This document shows positions 33,518 through 41,605 of a stretch of DNA of 64,000 nt, piece by piece. Under the pieces are notes generated by a model. The model searched no databases, was not told the DNA's origin, and worked only from the letters and a program-made list of their open reading frames with translations. Source of the DNA: an uncultured Lachnospiraceae bacterium (GTDB taxonomy: Bacteria; Bacillota; Clostridia; Lachnospirales; Lachnospiraceae). The position numbers and the translations under genes are program-made. The stretch's first letter is position 1. Each line of letters begins with the position of its first letter. The DNA lies in the NCBI GenBank assembly GCA_900550285.1, contig URRW01000005.1, positions 1 through 64,000 on the forward strand. The letters are read 5' to 3'.

Positions 33518-33784
33518 ATGTTCCGTTTATGGGCAAAAATTTTCAAAGATAACCGGATGCTTGCGGATACCGTGGTCTGCAGCGATAAAGACGATACGAG
33601 GACGCACAAGATCTTCGCCGCCATCGAGGACGTCTGCGCGCAGTTTGACCTTGGGCAGCCCGTGTGGCTTGACAGCAACATCCATGAATTTAAACGCCAT
33701 TCCAAAACCCGCTTCCGGCAGGATTCTTTTATCGAGCAGATCGATTTTGACTTTCTTGAAATCCACGTTATCGAAGAGGACTGA
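33518..33784 (+). CDS. Small conserved-looking protein of unknown function
   Basis: 88 aa, soluble, acidic at the end (EIHVIEED), with CSDKDDTRTHKIFAAIEDVCAQFDLGQPVWL and HSKTRFRQDSFIEQIDFDFLEI. A strong AAAGGAG is 7 nt before ATG 33518, and a promoter upstream and a hairpin downstream mark it as an expressed gene. I cannot assign a domain. It is divergent from the alarmone synthetase. Confidence 0.78.
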   Translation: MFRLWAKIFKDNRMLADTVVCSDKDDTRTHKIFAAIEDVCAQFDLGQPVWLDSNIHEFKRHSKTRFRQDSFIEQIDFDFLEIHVIEED

Positions 33785-33793
33785 TCCTCCTTC

Positions 33794-33837
33794 CCTGCAC
33801 CTGTGCGTCCGGGCAGCCGCTGTGCCCGGCATGCAGG
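33794..33837 (+). terminator. Hairpin after the 88-aa gene, possible terminator
   Basis: CCGGGCA (33809-33815) pairs with TGCCCGG (33823-33829), enclosed by CCTGCA/TGCAGG. The T-rich stretch only begins about 14 bases later, so termination strength is doubtful. Confidence 0.45.
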
Positions 33838-33887
33838 CGCATCAAAACATCTTTTCTGTTTTCTGTTATTTTTTCATCCTCAATGTA

Positions 33888-33916
33888 TTGACTTTTTGTA
33901 TCTTTTTATGTAGTAT
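33888..33916 (+). promoter_or_regulatory. Promoter of the PAQR/hemolysin III gene
   Basis: TTGACT (33888-33893), a 17-bp spacer and TAGTAT (33911-33916). A perfect 8-bp-arm palindrome GTAGTTTT-A-AAAACTAC (33932-33948) follows in the leader, and TATGTAGT occurs twice (33907-33914 and about 33929-33936), which looks like operator DNA. Confidence 0.5.
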
Positions 33917-33970
33917 TCTCATATGCTATATGTAGTTTTAAAAACTACTTGTTGAAAGAAGGTATATGTT

Positions 33971-34621
33971 ATGACTTTGAAGATCCGTGAACCCGGCAGT
34001 GCGATCACCCATTTTATCGCCATGCTTCTGGCGCTTTTTTCCGCCGCCCCCCTGCTTGTCCGTACCTCTCTCCGATCCGGCTCCACAAGCCTTGCCGCCA
34101 TGTCGGTCTTTATCTGCAGCATGATCCTGCTGTACGGGGCGAGCACGCTTTATCACTCGGTCAACGCTTCCGGGAAGATTATCCGTATCTTTAAAAAGCT
34201 CGACCATATGATGATCTTTATCCTGATCGCCGGAACCTATACCCCCGTCTGTCTCATTACCCTCAAAGGTCCCGTCGGATTTCTTCTTCTGGCGGCAGTA
34301 TGGGGCATCGCCCTGACCGGAATCATCATCAAGGCCTGCTGGATCAGCTGTCCGAAATGGTTCTCTTCCGCGCTTTATATCTCGATGGGCTGGATCTGCC
34401 TGTCCGTGTTCGGGACGCTCTGGAAGCTTTTGCCGCACGCCGCCTTTTTCTGGCTTTTGGCGGGCGGGATCATTTATACTGCCGGCGGGATCATCTATGC
34501 GCTCAAGCTTCCCATTTTCAACGCGCGCCACAAATTCTTCGGCTCCCACGAGATCTTCCACCTGTTTGTCATGGCGGGAAGCCTCTGTCACTTTATCTTT
34601 ATGTTTGTCTATCTTGCGTGA
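33971..34621 (+). CDS. PAQR / hemolysin III family membrane protein
   Basis: 216 aa with seven predicted helices. The metal-binding pattern of the family is seen: STLYHSV in helix 2, LDHMMIFILIAGTYTP in helix 3, and HEIFHLFVMAGSLCHF in the last helix. Bacterial members (YqfA/TrhA) affect membrane fluidity and lipid homeostasis; 'hemolysin' is a historical name. AAGAAGG stands before the ATG. Its 3' end overlaps the convergent 332-aa gene by 23 bp. Confidence 0.92.
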   Translation: MTLKIREPGSAITHFIAMLLALFSAAPLLVRTSLRSGSTSLAAMSVFICSMILLYGASTLYHSVNASGKIIRIFKKLDHMMIFILIAGTYTPVCLITLKGPVGFLLLAAVWGIALTGIIIKACWISCPKWFSSALYISMGWICLSVFGTLWKLLPHAAFFWLLAGGIIYTAGGIIYALKLPIFNARHKFFGSHEIFHLFVMAGSLCHFIFMFVYLA

Positions 34622-35597
34622 CTGCCGCCGCTGCGATCCGTCCCGCCTGCGCCAGCTCCCGGGACACGCAGTAGAGCATCAGAAACGTCATATACTGCCG
34701 CTCCGTCCGCTTTTCCCCCATCATATCCACAAGGCGGCTGATCTCCTGACAGGACAGGCACGCCGTCTCGCACGCGCCTGCGGGCAGCCCCGCCAGCTCC
34801 ATCACTTCATACAGGCTTTCCAGCCACTCGCTCGAAAACCGCTTTTTCTCATGGATATAGGCGGGACGCTGCGGATTGCGGAACCTCCCCAGCAGCCAGC
34901 TTAGCTTCTCGTCATCGGGATAAAACGGTTCCCTGATGCACTCCGGCAGGGCAGGGCTTTCCTGCAGGCACTCCCCGACAAATTCCCGCAGCTTCAAAAT
35001 GCTGTCCCATATCCTGTCTAACTCCTCAAACTCCTTCTTCTGCAGCCCCGCCATGAAAAGCAGCACCCCCGACATACCGCTGTCCATCCGCTTTGAGTCC
35101 CTCCACGGTTCCTTCATCCCATCCCATTCCCGCACCGTCAGCCGGGCGCATCTTCTCATCCGCTTCCACAAAAGTCCCCAGCTTCCCTGCAAAAAATGGC
35201 ACGCCGTCTCCTTATCCCCCTGCGTCCTGCCCTCCTCCAGCCCTGCGATGATGCCCGCCGCAAGCAGCGCGAAATACCGCTCCTTCCAGCCAAACCTCTC
35301 TAAAAACGCAGGATAAGCCCTCATCCACTGCACGCCCTTCTGATACCATTTGCTTTTTTGCTCCCTGTCCTGCCGTTCCAGCCAGCTGCAGCTGTTTTTC
35401 TGGTTCGCCGCCGCATAAATGACTGCAGGCGCCAGATAGATCGTGCTCTCCGACATCCGCCGCTCCATAAAAATGAGCATCCGCTCCTCCTGCCGCGTCA
35501 GCGCCCCCTTCTCCTTTTGCCGGCGCAGCAGCCCGACCGCATACGCGCTGTCCGTTTCCGCACTGCAAAAATGCACATAATCCCCCTGCCTATTCAT
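34599..35597 (-). CDS. Uncharacterised 332-aa soluble protein
   Basis: No family is recognised. The protein is helix-rich, with many Glu/Lys/Arg and Trp residues and several cysteines (CSWLERQ, CLQESPALPEC, CETACLSCQE). No signal peptide; a mildly hydrophobic helix near YFALLAAGIIAGLEEG is probably buried. Its start overlaps the stop of the DUF5688-like gene by 8 bp, with GGAGG in the end of that gene, so the two are coupled and probably work together. Confidence 0.68.
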   Translation of the reverse strand: MNRQGDYVHFCSAETDSAYAVGLLRRQKEKGALTRQEERMLIFMERRMSESTIYLAPAVIYAAANQKNSCSWLERQDREQKSKWYQKGVQWMRAYPAFLERFGWKERYFALLAAGIIAGLEEGRTQGDKETACHFLQGSWGLLWKRMRRCARLTVREWDGMKEPWRDSKRMDSGMSGVLLFMAGLQKKEFEELDRIWDSILKLREFVGECLQESPALPECIREPFYPDDEKLSWLLGRFRNPQRPAYIHEKKRFSSEWLESLYEVMELAGLPAGACETACLSCQEISRLVDMMGEKRTERQYMTFLMLYCVSRELAQAGRIAAAAVTQDRQT

Positions 35598-36540
35598 CCT
35601 TTTTTACCTCCAGAAACTCCCCGTCCTGTATTACCCCGAAGCTCCCCTTTTCCGCGCGGTAGCAGTAAACCTGATCCGTCAGCACCTCTTCCGCCGTATT
35701 GCAGTGCCCGTTCGTCTCCCGCAGGCTTCTCTCCACCACCTCCGCCGGGATCATCCCGACGCTGTGGATCTGCGCCTCGTGGATGCTCGTAAACGCGATG
35801 TAAAAATCCCCGTCCACGATCTCCGAAATCCTGCGCGCCACGCCCGGATAAAACAGCGCCACCGCCCCGTTGATCTCCAGCGTATTGGTCAGGATATAGC
35901 CGCGCATCCCGCGCCTTACCCTGCCCTCCTCCCCTTCCGCCATAAACCTGCCGTCCGTATGGCGCTTTCCGTCCCAGGAAAGCAGATCCTCCACCGAATA
36001 CAGCCTTGGCGGATATAAAAAGCTCGTATTCACAAGCGCCGTCTGAAGCACCTCTTCCTCTTCAAGCCCCCAGTGCGCGATCTGCTCCCGGTGCATCTTT
36101 GCGGTAAAATAATCCGCCCCCACATGGGACATCACCGCATACAGTACAAGCGCCACATCCCCGATCCGTATATGGGGCACATCCTGAATCCTTTCCTGCC
36201 AGAAACGATAGTTCAGCGGGCGCAGGATCAGCCTGTCCTTTATCTTCTCAAATTCGCTGTCCTCCGAAAAAACAGCGTTTTCCTGCGCGCGGACCGCCGC
36301 CCTGAGCACCTCGTAGAGCCGTTCCAGCTCCTTTTGCCGCTCCTCTTCGTCCCCGCCGCTGATGCACCCGATCAGCTCCTTCGTCTGCTTTAATTTTGCG
36401 CAGCATTCTACCCTGCCGTTTTTTAACGAGAATAGAAAATGCCCGTCCTCATACGTTACCTGAAACGGATACGAAAATTCCGCCTCGATCCTCGTCTCCA
36501 GAAAACGCCTTACATCTTCAATTTTGTCCGCTTCGTTCAT
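35590..36540 (-). CDS. DUF5688-like protein
   Basis: 316 aa. The layout of an N-terminal alpha/beta part, IGDVALVLYAVMSH in the middle, YILTNTLEINGAVALFYPGVARRISEIVDGDFYIAFTSIHE and a C-terminal VYCYRAEKG resembles DUF5688 proteins, which are abundant in Lachnospiraceae and have no known function. The second of two adjacent ATGs (36540) is taken, 4 nt after AGGAGGTATG begins to fit spacing. It forms a unit with the 332-aa gene. Confidence 0.72.
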   Translation of the reverse strand: MNEADKIEDVRRFLETRIEAEFSYPFQVTYEDGHFLFSLKNGRVECCAKLKQTKELIGCISGGDEEERQKELERLYEVLRAAVRAQENAVFSEDSEFEKIKDRLILRPLNYRFWQERIQDVPHIRIGDVALVLYAVMSHVGADYFTAKMHREQIAHWGLEEEEVLQTALVNTSFLYPPRLYSVEDLLSWDGKRHTDGRFMAEGEEGRVRRGMRGYILTNTLEINGAVALFYPGVARRISEIVDGDFYIAFTSIHEAQIHSVGMIPAEVVERSLRETNGHCNTAEEVLTDQVYCYRAEKGSFGVIQDGEFLEVKKDE

Positions 36541-36685
36541 CATACCTCCTGAAATTGGTCCGCATGCCCGGAATCTTGTGCAGAAAGATAACAGAATCTG
36601 TTACAGAATATAGAATTACAAGATAAGCCTCGTCATGTCAGAATCGGATCGGTTCTCAGCAACCGTCCACATCATTATAACAAAA

Positions 36686-36730
36686 ATGTCCAAAAAATGA
36701 GTCCCATATCAGGAATCACTTTTTGGACAT
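36686..36730 (-). terminator. Terminator after the SpoIIQ-like gene
   Basis: ATGTCCAAAAA and TTTTTGGACAT pair; on the minus strand the descending arm is followed by TTTTTG. It lies 21 bp after the stop at 36751. Confidence 0.7.
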
Positions 36731-36750
36731 TTATCCGTTTCCCTGTTTTT

Positions 36751-37752
36751 TCAGCCCAGATGATCCATCGGATCGACCGGCTCGCCGTCCTTTGTCAGCT
36801 TGAAATAGACGTTTGTGCCCTCCGCCGTGTAATATTTGGTCGGAGCAGCCACCTTTCCGATATAGGCGCCCGTTTCCACATAGTCGCCTTCCTCCACCGT
36901 CACTTCCGCAAGCTGTCCGTAGGTCAGCTCATAGCCGTCGCCCAGCCGCATCACGACCGTCGTCCCGGTCTTTGCATCCTCGTAAACCGATTCCACGACG
37001 CCGTCCGCCGCGCAGCCCACATCCGCGCCCTGCGTCGCGCCGATCACGATGGACGGGTTGTATTTATACTGCTGAAGCGTCGGGAAAAAGATTGTCTTGT
37101 CCATACTGTAATTTAACAGCACGTTTCCCACCAGCGGCCATGTGAGGGCGCTGTCCTCCCCGAAATGCAGGTCCGCCTCCTCCCGGTTCACATCCGCCAC
37201 CGCTTCCAGGGCGCTGCCGTCCTGCCCGTCCGTTCCGTCCGCAAGCTCTGCGCCATCCGCAGCCCCGCCGCCGTCCGCAAGTCCAGCGCCATCCACCATC
37301 TCTGCGCCGTCTCCGTCCGCAAGTCCAGTGCCATCCGCCATCTCAGCGCCGTCCGCGCCCGTGCCAAACTCCGCATACCCCACGTTATGAGGCGCGTCCG
37401 CGCTTTCCGTCTCGGCAGCCGTCCCGCCTTCCTCCGTCTTCTTTGCGCCCGCGTTTGCCGTCTGCCCGTTCAAAAGCGCGTCCTGCCGGGCATAATAAGG
37501 ATCGTAGTCCAGCTCCCCGCTGTCGCCCTCCCCGCTCGTCAGGTTTTTCGCGGAACGGTTTTCCACCTCTGCCGCCTCTTGTGTCTCCTGCTCCAGCGCC
37601 GAAAAATCCACCACGTTTTCTTCCGGCTCCTCCGGTTTGTTATTGTACACATACACCCCTGTCACCGTCATCGCCGACAGCACCAGCGCCGTCGAAGCGA
37701 TCATGACAGCCTTTTCCCTGCGATAGCCGCCGCCTGATTTTCGTCTTTTCAT
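36751..37752 (-). CDS. SpoIIQ-like LytM/M23 protein with degenerate active site
   Basis: 333 aa. One transmembrane helix near residues 15-37, a long Ala/Glu/Gly/Asp-rich stalk with repeats (about 110-195), then a C-terminal LytM fold (about 205-333). The metal ligands of active M23 peptidases are missing: where HxGxD is expected the protein has IGATQGADV, and where HxH is expected it has YFKL. This matches inactive SpoIIQ, the forespore half of the SpoIIQ-SpoIIIAH channel. CwlD is next to it. ATG 37752 is preceded by AAAGG. A non-sporulation structural LytM protein is possible. Confidence 0.78.
   Translation of the reverse strand: MKRRKSGGGYRREKAVMIASTALVLSAMTVTGVYVYNNKPEEPEENVVDFSALEQETQEAAEVENRSAKNLTSGEGDSGELDYDPYYARQDALLNGQTANAGAKKTEEGGTAAETESADAPHNVGYAEFGTGADGAEMADGTGLADGDGAEMVDGAGLADGGGAADGAELADGTDGQDGSALEAVADVNREEADLHFGEDSALTWPLVGNVLLNYSMDKTIFFPTLQQYKYNPSIVIGATQGADVGCAADGVVESVYEDAKTGTTVVMRLGDGYELTYGQLAEVTVEEGDYVETGAYIGKVAAPTKYYTAEGTNVYFKLTKDGEPVDPMDHLG
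37230..37372 (-). repeat. Low-complexity GADGAExxDG repeat tract
   Basis: Coding repeat within the stalk of the LytM protein: GADGAEMADGTGLADGD, GAEMVDGAGLADGGG, AADGAELADGTDG. The DNA unit is about 45-48 bp (CCGTCCGCAAGTCCAGYGCC...) and is repeated about three times. Confidence 0.8.
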
Positions 37753-37870
37753 ACCGATCATCCTTTCTAAACATTCAGACTTCCTTCCTGCTTAGTTTTG
37801 CCGGATATGACCGGTTTATTCGCGTTTTTCCCTGTCCTTTCCCAAAATGACGGGCAGGGACGTCCGCCCT

Positions 37871-38590
37871 TTATTTTCCTGTTTTTAAATACTGCAAAAT
37901 CCCCATGCAGATCTGCCACGCCGCCCGTTCCTGATATACCGGGTCGGACAGCGCCTTTGCCTCCTGCGGACAGGACAAAAACCCGCACTCCACGATCACG
38001 ATCGGACTTGTCGTTTTTTTCAGCAGATAATAGCTGTCGTTTTCCTTTACCGTCCGGCGGTTCGACGGGTCAAGCCCTTTTACGAGCCGGTTCTGGATGC
38101 GCTCCGCCAGCGCCTTTCCCCCGGCGCTTCCCGTATAATAAAAAACCTGCGCTCCCTTTACCGACGGATCGGGATAGCTGTTTTGGTGGATGCTCACGAC
38201 CGCGTCCGGTTCCGCCTCCTCCATCAGCGCGATCCGGCGCTTCATGTCCTGCACCTTTTTGCGGGACGCCCCCTCGTCGTAAAGCCCGGCGTCGTCCGTC
38301 CGCGTCATGACGACCTCCACATCCGCCTGCCTAAGCAAAACCGCCAGCCGCTTTGCCACCGCCAGATTGATGTCCTTTTCTTTTTCCCCGTTTACGCCGA
38401 TCTTTCCCGGATCGTTTCCTCCGTGCCCGCTGTCAATTACCACGCAGTATCCGTCACGCCGCCCGTCCTCCCTTTGCCGCACATTCCCGTCTACAAGCAC
38501 CGCAGCCTGTCTTCCCGCAAAAAAAACGGCGGTGAAAAAAACCACCGCCGTCAATATCTGAAACAACAGCCGGAAAGCCTTCTGTCCCAT
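37871..38590 (-). CDS. cwlD: N-acetylmuramoyl-L-alanine amidase, CwlD type
   Basis: 239-aa Amidase_3 enzyme. An N-terminal anchor/signal helix (about 8-27) is followed by the zinc site: VVIDSGHGGNDPG (His), the Glu in NGEKEKDINL, SIHQNS (His) and the catalytic Glu in IVECGFLS. CwlD makes muramic-delta-lactam in spore cortex together with PdaA, needed for germination. It lies next to the SpoIIQ-like gene. Confidence 0.88.
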   Translation of the reverse strand: MGQKAFRLLFQILTAVVFFTAVFFAGRQAAVLVDGNVRQREDGRRDGYCVVIDSGHGGNDPGKIGVNGEKEKDINLAVAKRLAVLLRQADVEVVMTRTDDAGLYDEGASRKKVQDMKRRIALMEEAEPDAVVSIHQNSYPDPSVKGAQVFYYTGSAGGKALAERIQNRLVKGLDPSNRRTVKENDSYYLLKKTTSPIVIVECGFLSCPQEAKALSDPVYQERAAWQICMGILQYLKTGK

Positions 38591-38695
38591 ACAAACCTCG
38601 AGGTCTTTTTTTCATTGTATGGAACTGCTCCCGCCGCTATTCCTGCCCGCCTGCAAAAAGGCGCGCTTTTCTTTGTCCAAAGCAGACCGTTCCGG

Positions 38696-40384
38696 TTATT
38701 CGCCCAGAAATCCGCCGATCACGCCCCAGATATTTTTGCGCCCCTCGTCAAAGCCCAGCTTCCACGCGGCGATGCCGCCCAGACCGTGCTGTTTCATCAC
38801 TTCGACCTTTGCCGCCAGCGACTGCTCGTCCTCCAGCCATACCTGCACGAGCCCGTCCGCCGTCTCAAACGCCGCGTAGTTCTGTCCTGCCGTTTCGTCC
38901 CATGCGGGCGTTACGCCATTTTTTGCAAGCACGTCGTATGCGGTCTGGATGCCTACCGCCTTGCTCGTGACCGCCCCGTTTCCGTCCGTCGTCCAGAGAC
39001 GCGTATACAACGGAACCGCGTTGATCACCTTTTCGGCGGGCACTTCCTGCACCATCTTTTCGATGCCCTCCGTCACATAGCCCAGAGAGGCTACCGAGCC
39101 TGCCACCTCCGAGCCGCCCCAGTGCTCGTCGTAGCCCATGATGATCACATAATCCGCCATCACGCCCTGTTCTTTCCATTCATAGTGGGCGTTAAAATTA
39201 CGCGGCACATAGTTGTCCACCGACAGCACAAGCCCTTTTTGGCGGCACGCTACCGACAGTTCCCTGATGAACTGGATATAGTCCTCCCCGCCCTCGTCCG
39301 TGATCTTCTCAAAGTCCACGTTAATGCCGTCGAAACCGCATCTGTCCGCCTCGATCATGAGCATGTCGATGATCGCCGTCCGCTTGCTCGTATAGGAAAG
39401 CACCTGCTGGGGATCCACGCCGTTATCCGCCCGGTGCGTAAAATCATCGATCAGCGCCCATACCTCAAGCCCCATGGCGTGCGCCTGCTCCACATATTCC
39501 GGGCTTGCGATGCCGTCCAGAATCCCCTCATTGTCATAGAGGGAATACCATGTGGGCGAGATCACGTTCACGCCCGTCACGCCGCTCATATAGCTTGCAA
39601 GCGTAGCATTTGCCGCCTCCGTCGTCACCTGATGCCACGCCAGATTGATCTTGTGGTCCCGCACATTGCCCGCATAATCCGGCTCCGTATATCCCGTGTT
39701 TTTCTCTGGAATGACTGCCGCAGGCTCCGTCAGCCGCCGCAGCTCTGCATAGCCGATATAGCCGTCCTGCGTCTGCACCTTCGCCCAGTTTTCCATCTGC
39801 TCAAGCACCGTTACCTGCGCGCCCTTTTCCAGCGGGGCTAAAATTTCGCTCTTAACGCCGCCGCGCACCCTAAGCGCCGTATCCTTCTTTACCTCCGCCG
39901 TCTGGCGCTCCTGCCATGAGGTCGTGATCACAGCCCGATTCGGCTCCGTATAAACCGTAAATTCCATATCGGTATAACGCTTCACATAATCCAGCGCCAG
40001 CCACACGTTCCCGTCCTGCTCAAACGCCGCCGTATAGCCCTCGCTTGTGCTCTCCCCAAACCCGATCCGCTCCGTGTGGTCCGGCAGCGTATACAGCAGA
40101 AGCTTCTCATTGTGATCCGCATAAAATCTGCCGTTTAACAGCTCATGCACCGCATCCAGCGTCAAATAGCAGTGGCCGTCCTTCCACAGCCCCTTCTGCT
40201 CTGCCAGCCCGTCGTTTAATACGACCGCCATCTCCTCCGGCGATCCAAGCCCGAAATAGGCGTTTACATCCGCTTCTTCTTTGGAATAGGAATACCTCTG
40301 ATATAAGAAAACGCCTCCTGCTGCCGCCACGATCAGGACGATCAGCCCCATCGCGACCAGCACCGGCATGATCCTTTTCTTCAT
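38696..40384 (-). CDS. GH18 protein with SH3-like domain, probable spore/peptidoglycan glycosidase
   Basis: 562 aa. N-terminal transmembrane/signal helix (6-28), a copper-amine-oxidase-N-like domain (about 45-155), an SH3b-like domain (LRVRGGVKSEILAPLEKGAQV, about 165-220), then a GH18 barrel (about 245-560) with the catalytic DGINVDFEKI. The layout resembles spore cortex-lytic or wall GH18 proteins of the YaaH/SleL group rather than chitinases. Its neighbour is CwlD. A terminator at 40511-40556 separates it from the sugar locus. Confidence 0.87.
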   Translation of the reverse strand: MKKRIMPVLVAMGLIVLIVAAAGGVFLYQRYSYSKEEADVNAYFGLGSPEEMAVVLNDGLAEQKGLWKDGHCYLTLDAVHELLNGRFYADHNEKLLLYTLPDHTERIGFGESTSEGYTAAFEQDGNVWLALDYVKRYTDMEFTVYTEPNRAVITTSWQERQTAEVKKDTALRVRGGVKSEILAPLEKGAQVTVLEQMENWAKVQTQDGYIGYAELRRLTEPAAVIPEKNTGYTEPDYAGNVRDHKINLAWHQVTTEAANATLASYMSGVTGVNVISPTWYSLYDNEGILDGIASPEYVEQAHAMGLEVWALIDDFTHRADNGVDPQQVLSYTSKRTAIIDMLMIEADRCGFDGINVDFEKITDEGGEDYIQFIRELSVACRQKGLVLSVDNYVPRNFNAHYEWKEQGVMADYVIIMGYDEHWGGSEVAGSVASLGYVTEGIEKMVQEVPAEKVINAVPLYTRLWTTDGNGAVTSKAVGIQTAYDVLAKNGVTPAWDETAGQNYAAFETADGLVQVWLEDEQSLAAKVEVMKQHGLGGIAAWKLGFDEGRKNIWGVIGGFLGE

Positions 40385-40510
40385 CCTACGTACCTCCGCA
40401 CTTTCTCCGGCAGCGCCTGACGCCGCCTGTTTTTGTTTTCAGCATTTCCAGTGTACCATACGCGCCCGCCTGCGTCATTATGAAATTGCGAATTACAAAA
40501 AGAATTAAGA

Positions 40511-40556
40511 AACAGCCCCGGCAGCGCTTCTTCCATGCCGCGCCGCCAGGGCTGTT
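40511..40556 (-). terminator. Terminator at the end of the glycan-processing operon
   Basis: AACAGCCC..GCGC pairs with GCGC..GGGCTGTT around GGCATGGAAGAA; on the minus strand it is followed by TCTTAATTCTTTTT. It lies 27 bp after the GH18 stop. Confidence 0.82.
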
Positions 40557-40582
40557 CCCCGTTCTTTATCGTTTGTTTCCGG

Positions 40583-41590
40583 TTATCCTTTGATCGCGTC
40601 CCCGATCGTTCTTAACAGGACGCTCTTTGGATCACCGCTGTGACACCAGTAAAAAATACCGCCGATGCCTTCCCTTTTTACATATTCGCACTTGTGCGTC
40701 AGCGATTCTGCATCGTCGTAGCTGATAAACGTGGAGCCGTTGAACAGAAACGGCGCTTTCGCCTCGTCGTCCCAGTAGCGGACGTAGCCGTTTTTGTTGA
40801 TGTACTCCTCTTCCAGCTTATCATAGTTTGGCCCGTACCCGCCGCCGGTCTTTGCCAGCTGCAAAAATCCGTGATAGCGGTCCGGCACGTCGTCCCATTT
40901 TCTCGAATAAAACGCAGCGCCCATCAAAAGCTTTTCCTTCGGGAAGCCTGCGTTTTCAAACAGGCGAAGCGCCTGATCGCAGCTGTTTTTAAAAATATCC
41001 CCGGTGGAAGAATACAGCGCCGTGTGATGTCCGGAAAGCGCGTGGAAGCCGCACTTTAAGTCGTAGGTCATCAGGCACACATAATCCAGCACCTCTGCCA
41101 TCCTTTCCGGCTCGATGCTGTCGATATAATACAGATCCGCGCCCGCTGCGATGGAAACGCTTCCGCCGCCTACAGACTCCATGCCCCGCTTTGCCGCCTC
41201 GCACAAAAGCGTGTAATTGTGCCGGTCGTCGGGCGTGCAGTTCATGCCGTTTGACGGGACGCACGGATATTCCCAGTCAAAGTCCACGCCGTCAAAGCCG
41301 TCCTGCGACACGAGGCGCGCGCAGGTTTTTGCCACGTTTTCCCGAAGCTCTTTGGAAGCGCTCACGACCGTAAACGCGTCCGGCTCCTGCGGAACGACCG
41401 ACAAAATGATCTTAATGTCCGGGTTCCAGCTGCGCACCTGCTCCATCTGCTTTACAAACGGATGATAGTCAAATACGATGTCTCCCTCCATCGTCAGCTT
41501 GCCGAACGCCACATGGATGTGGGTCAGGATATTTGCCTGCTCCTGTGTCACAACGGAATTCTGTATCACATACCCCAAAACTTTTTTCAT
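40583..41590 (-). CDS. Intracellular GH18 glycosidase (paralogue B)
   Basis: 335 aa, no signal peptide, so cytoplasmic. A full GH18 barrel with the catalytic DGVDFDWEYP and the conserved LTHIHVAFG, CLMTYDLKCG, and FYSRKWDDVP. The C-terminal stretch NGYVRYWDDEAKAPFLF is nearly the same as in the paralogue at 48268-49284. GH18 enzymes cut beta-1,4-GlcNAc linkages (chitin, or the chitobiose core of N-glycans in ENGases). Inside the cell, imported oligosaccharides or glycopeptides are the likely substrates. Last gene of the tight operon from 49284. Confidence 0.9.
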   Translation of the reverse strand: MKKVLGYVIQNSVVTQEQANILTHIHVAFGKLTMEGDIVFDYHPFVKQMEQVRSWNPDIKIILSVVPQEPDAFTVVSASKELRENVAKTCARLVSQDGFDGVDFDWEYPCVPSNGMNCTPDDRHNYTLLCEAAKRGMESVGGGSVSIAAGADLYYIDSIEPERMAEVLDYVCLMTYDLKCGFHALSGHHTALYSSTGDIFKNSCDQALRLFENAGFPKEKLLMGAAFYSRKWDDVPDRYHGFLQLAKTGGGYGPNYDKLEEEYINKNGYVRYWDDEAKAPFLFNGSTFISYDDAESLTHKCEYVKREGIGGIFYWCHSGDPKSVLLRTIGDAIKG

Positions 41591-41605
41591 CGCTTTTTAC
41601 CTTTT

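Noticed and set aside
33292..33705. Minus-strand frame of 137 codons over the alarmone synthetase promoter
   Set aside because: It overlaps the well supported 88-aa gene on the other strand and the promoter region; no ribosome binding site.
38183..39841. A 552-codon open frame on the plus strand
   Set aside because: It is wholly antisense to the GH18/SH3 and CwlD genes, which have clear domains and ribosome binding sites. Its composition (many Arg, His, Leu) is that of the mirror of a GC-rich gene.
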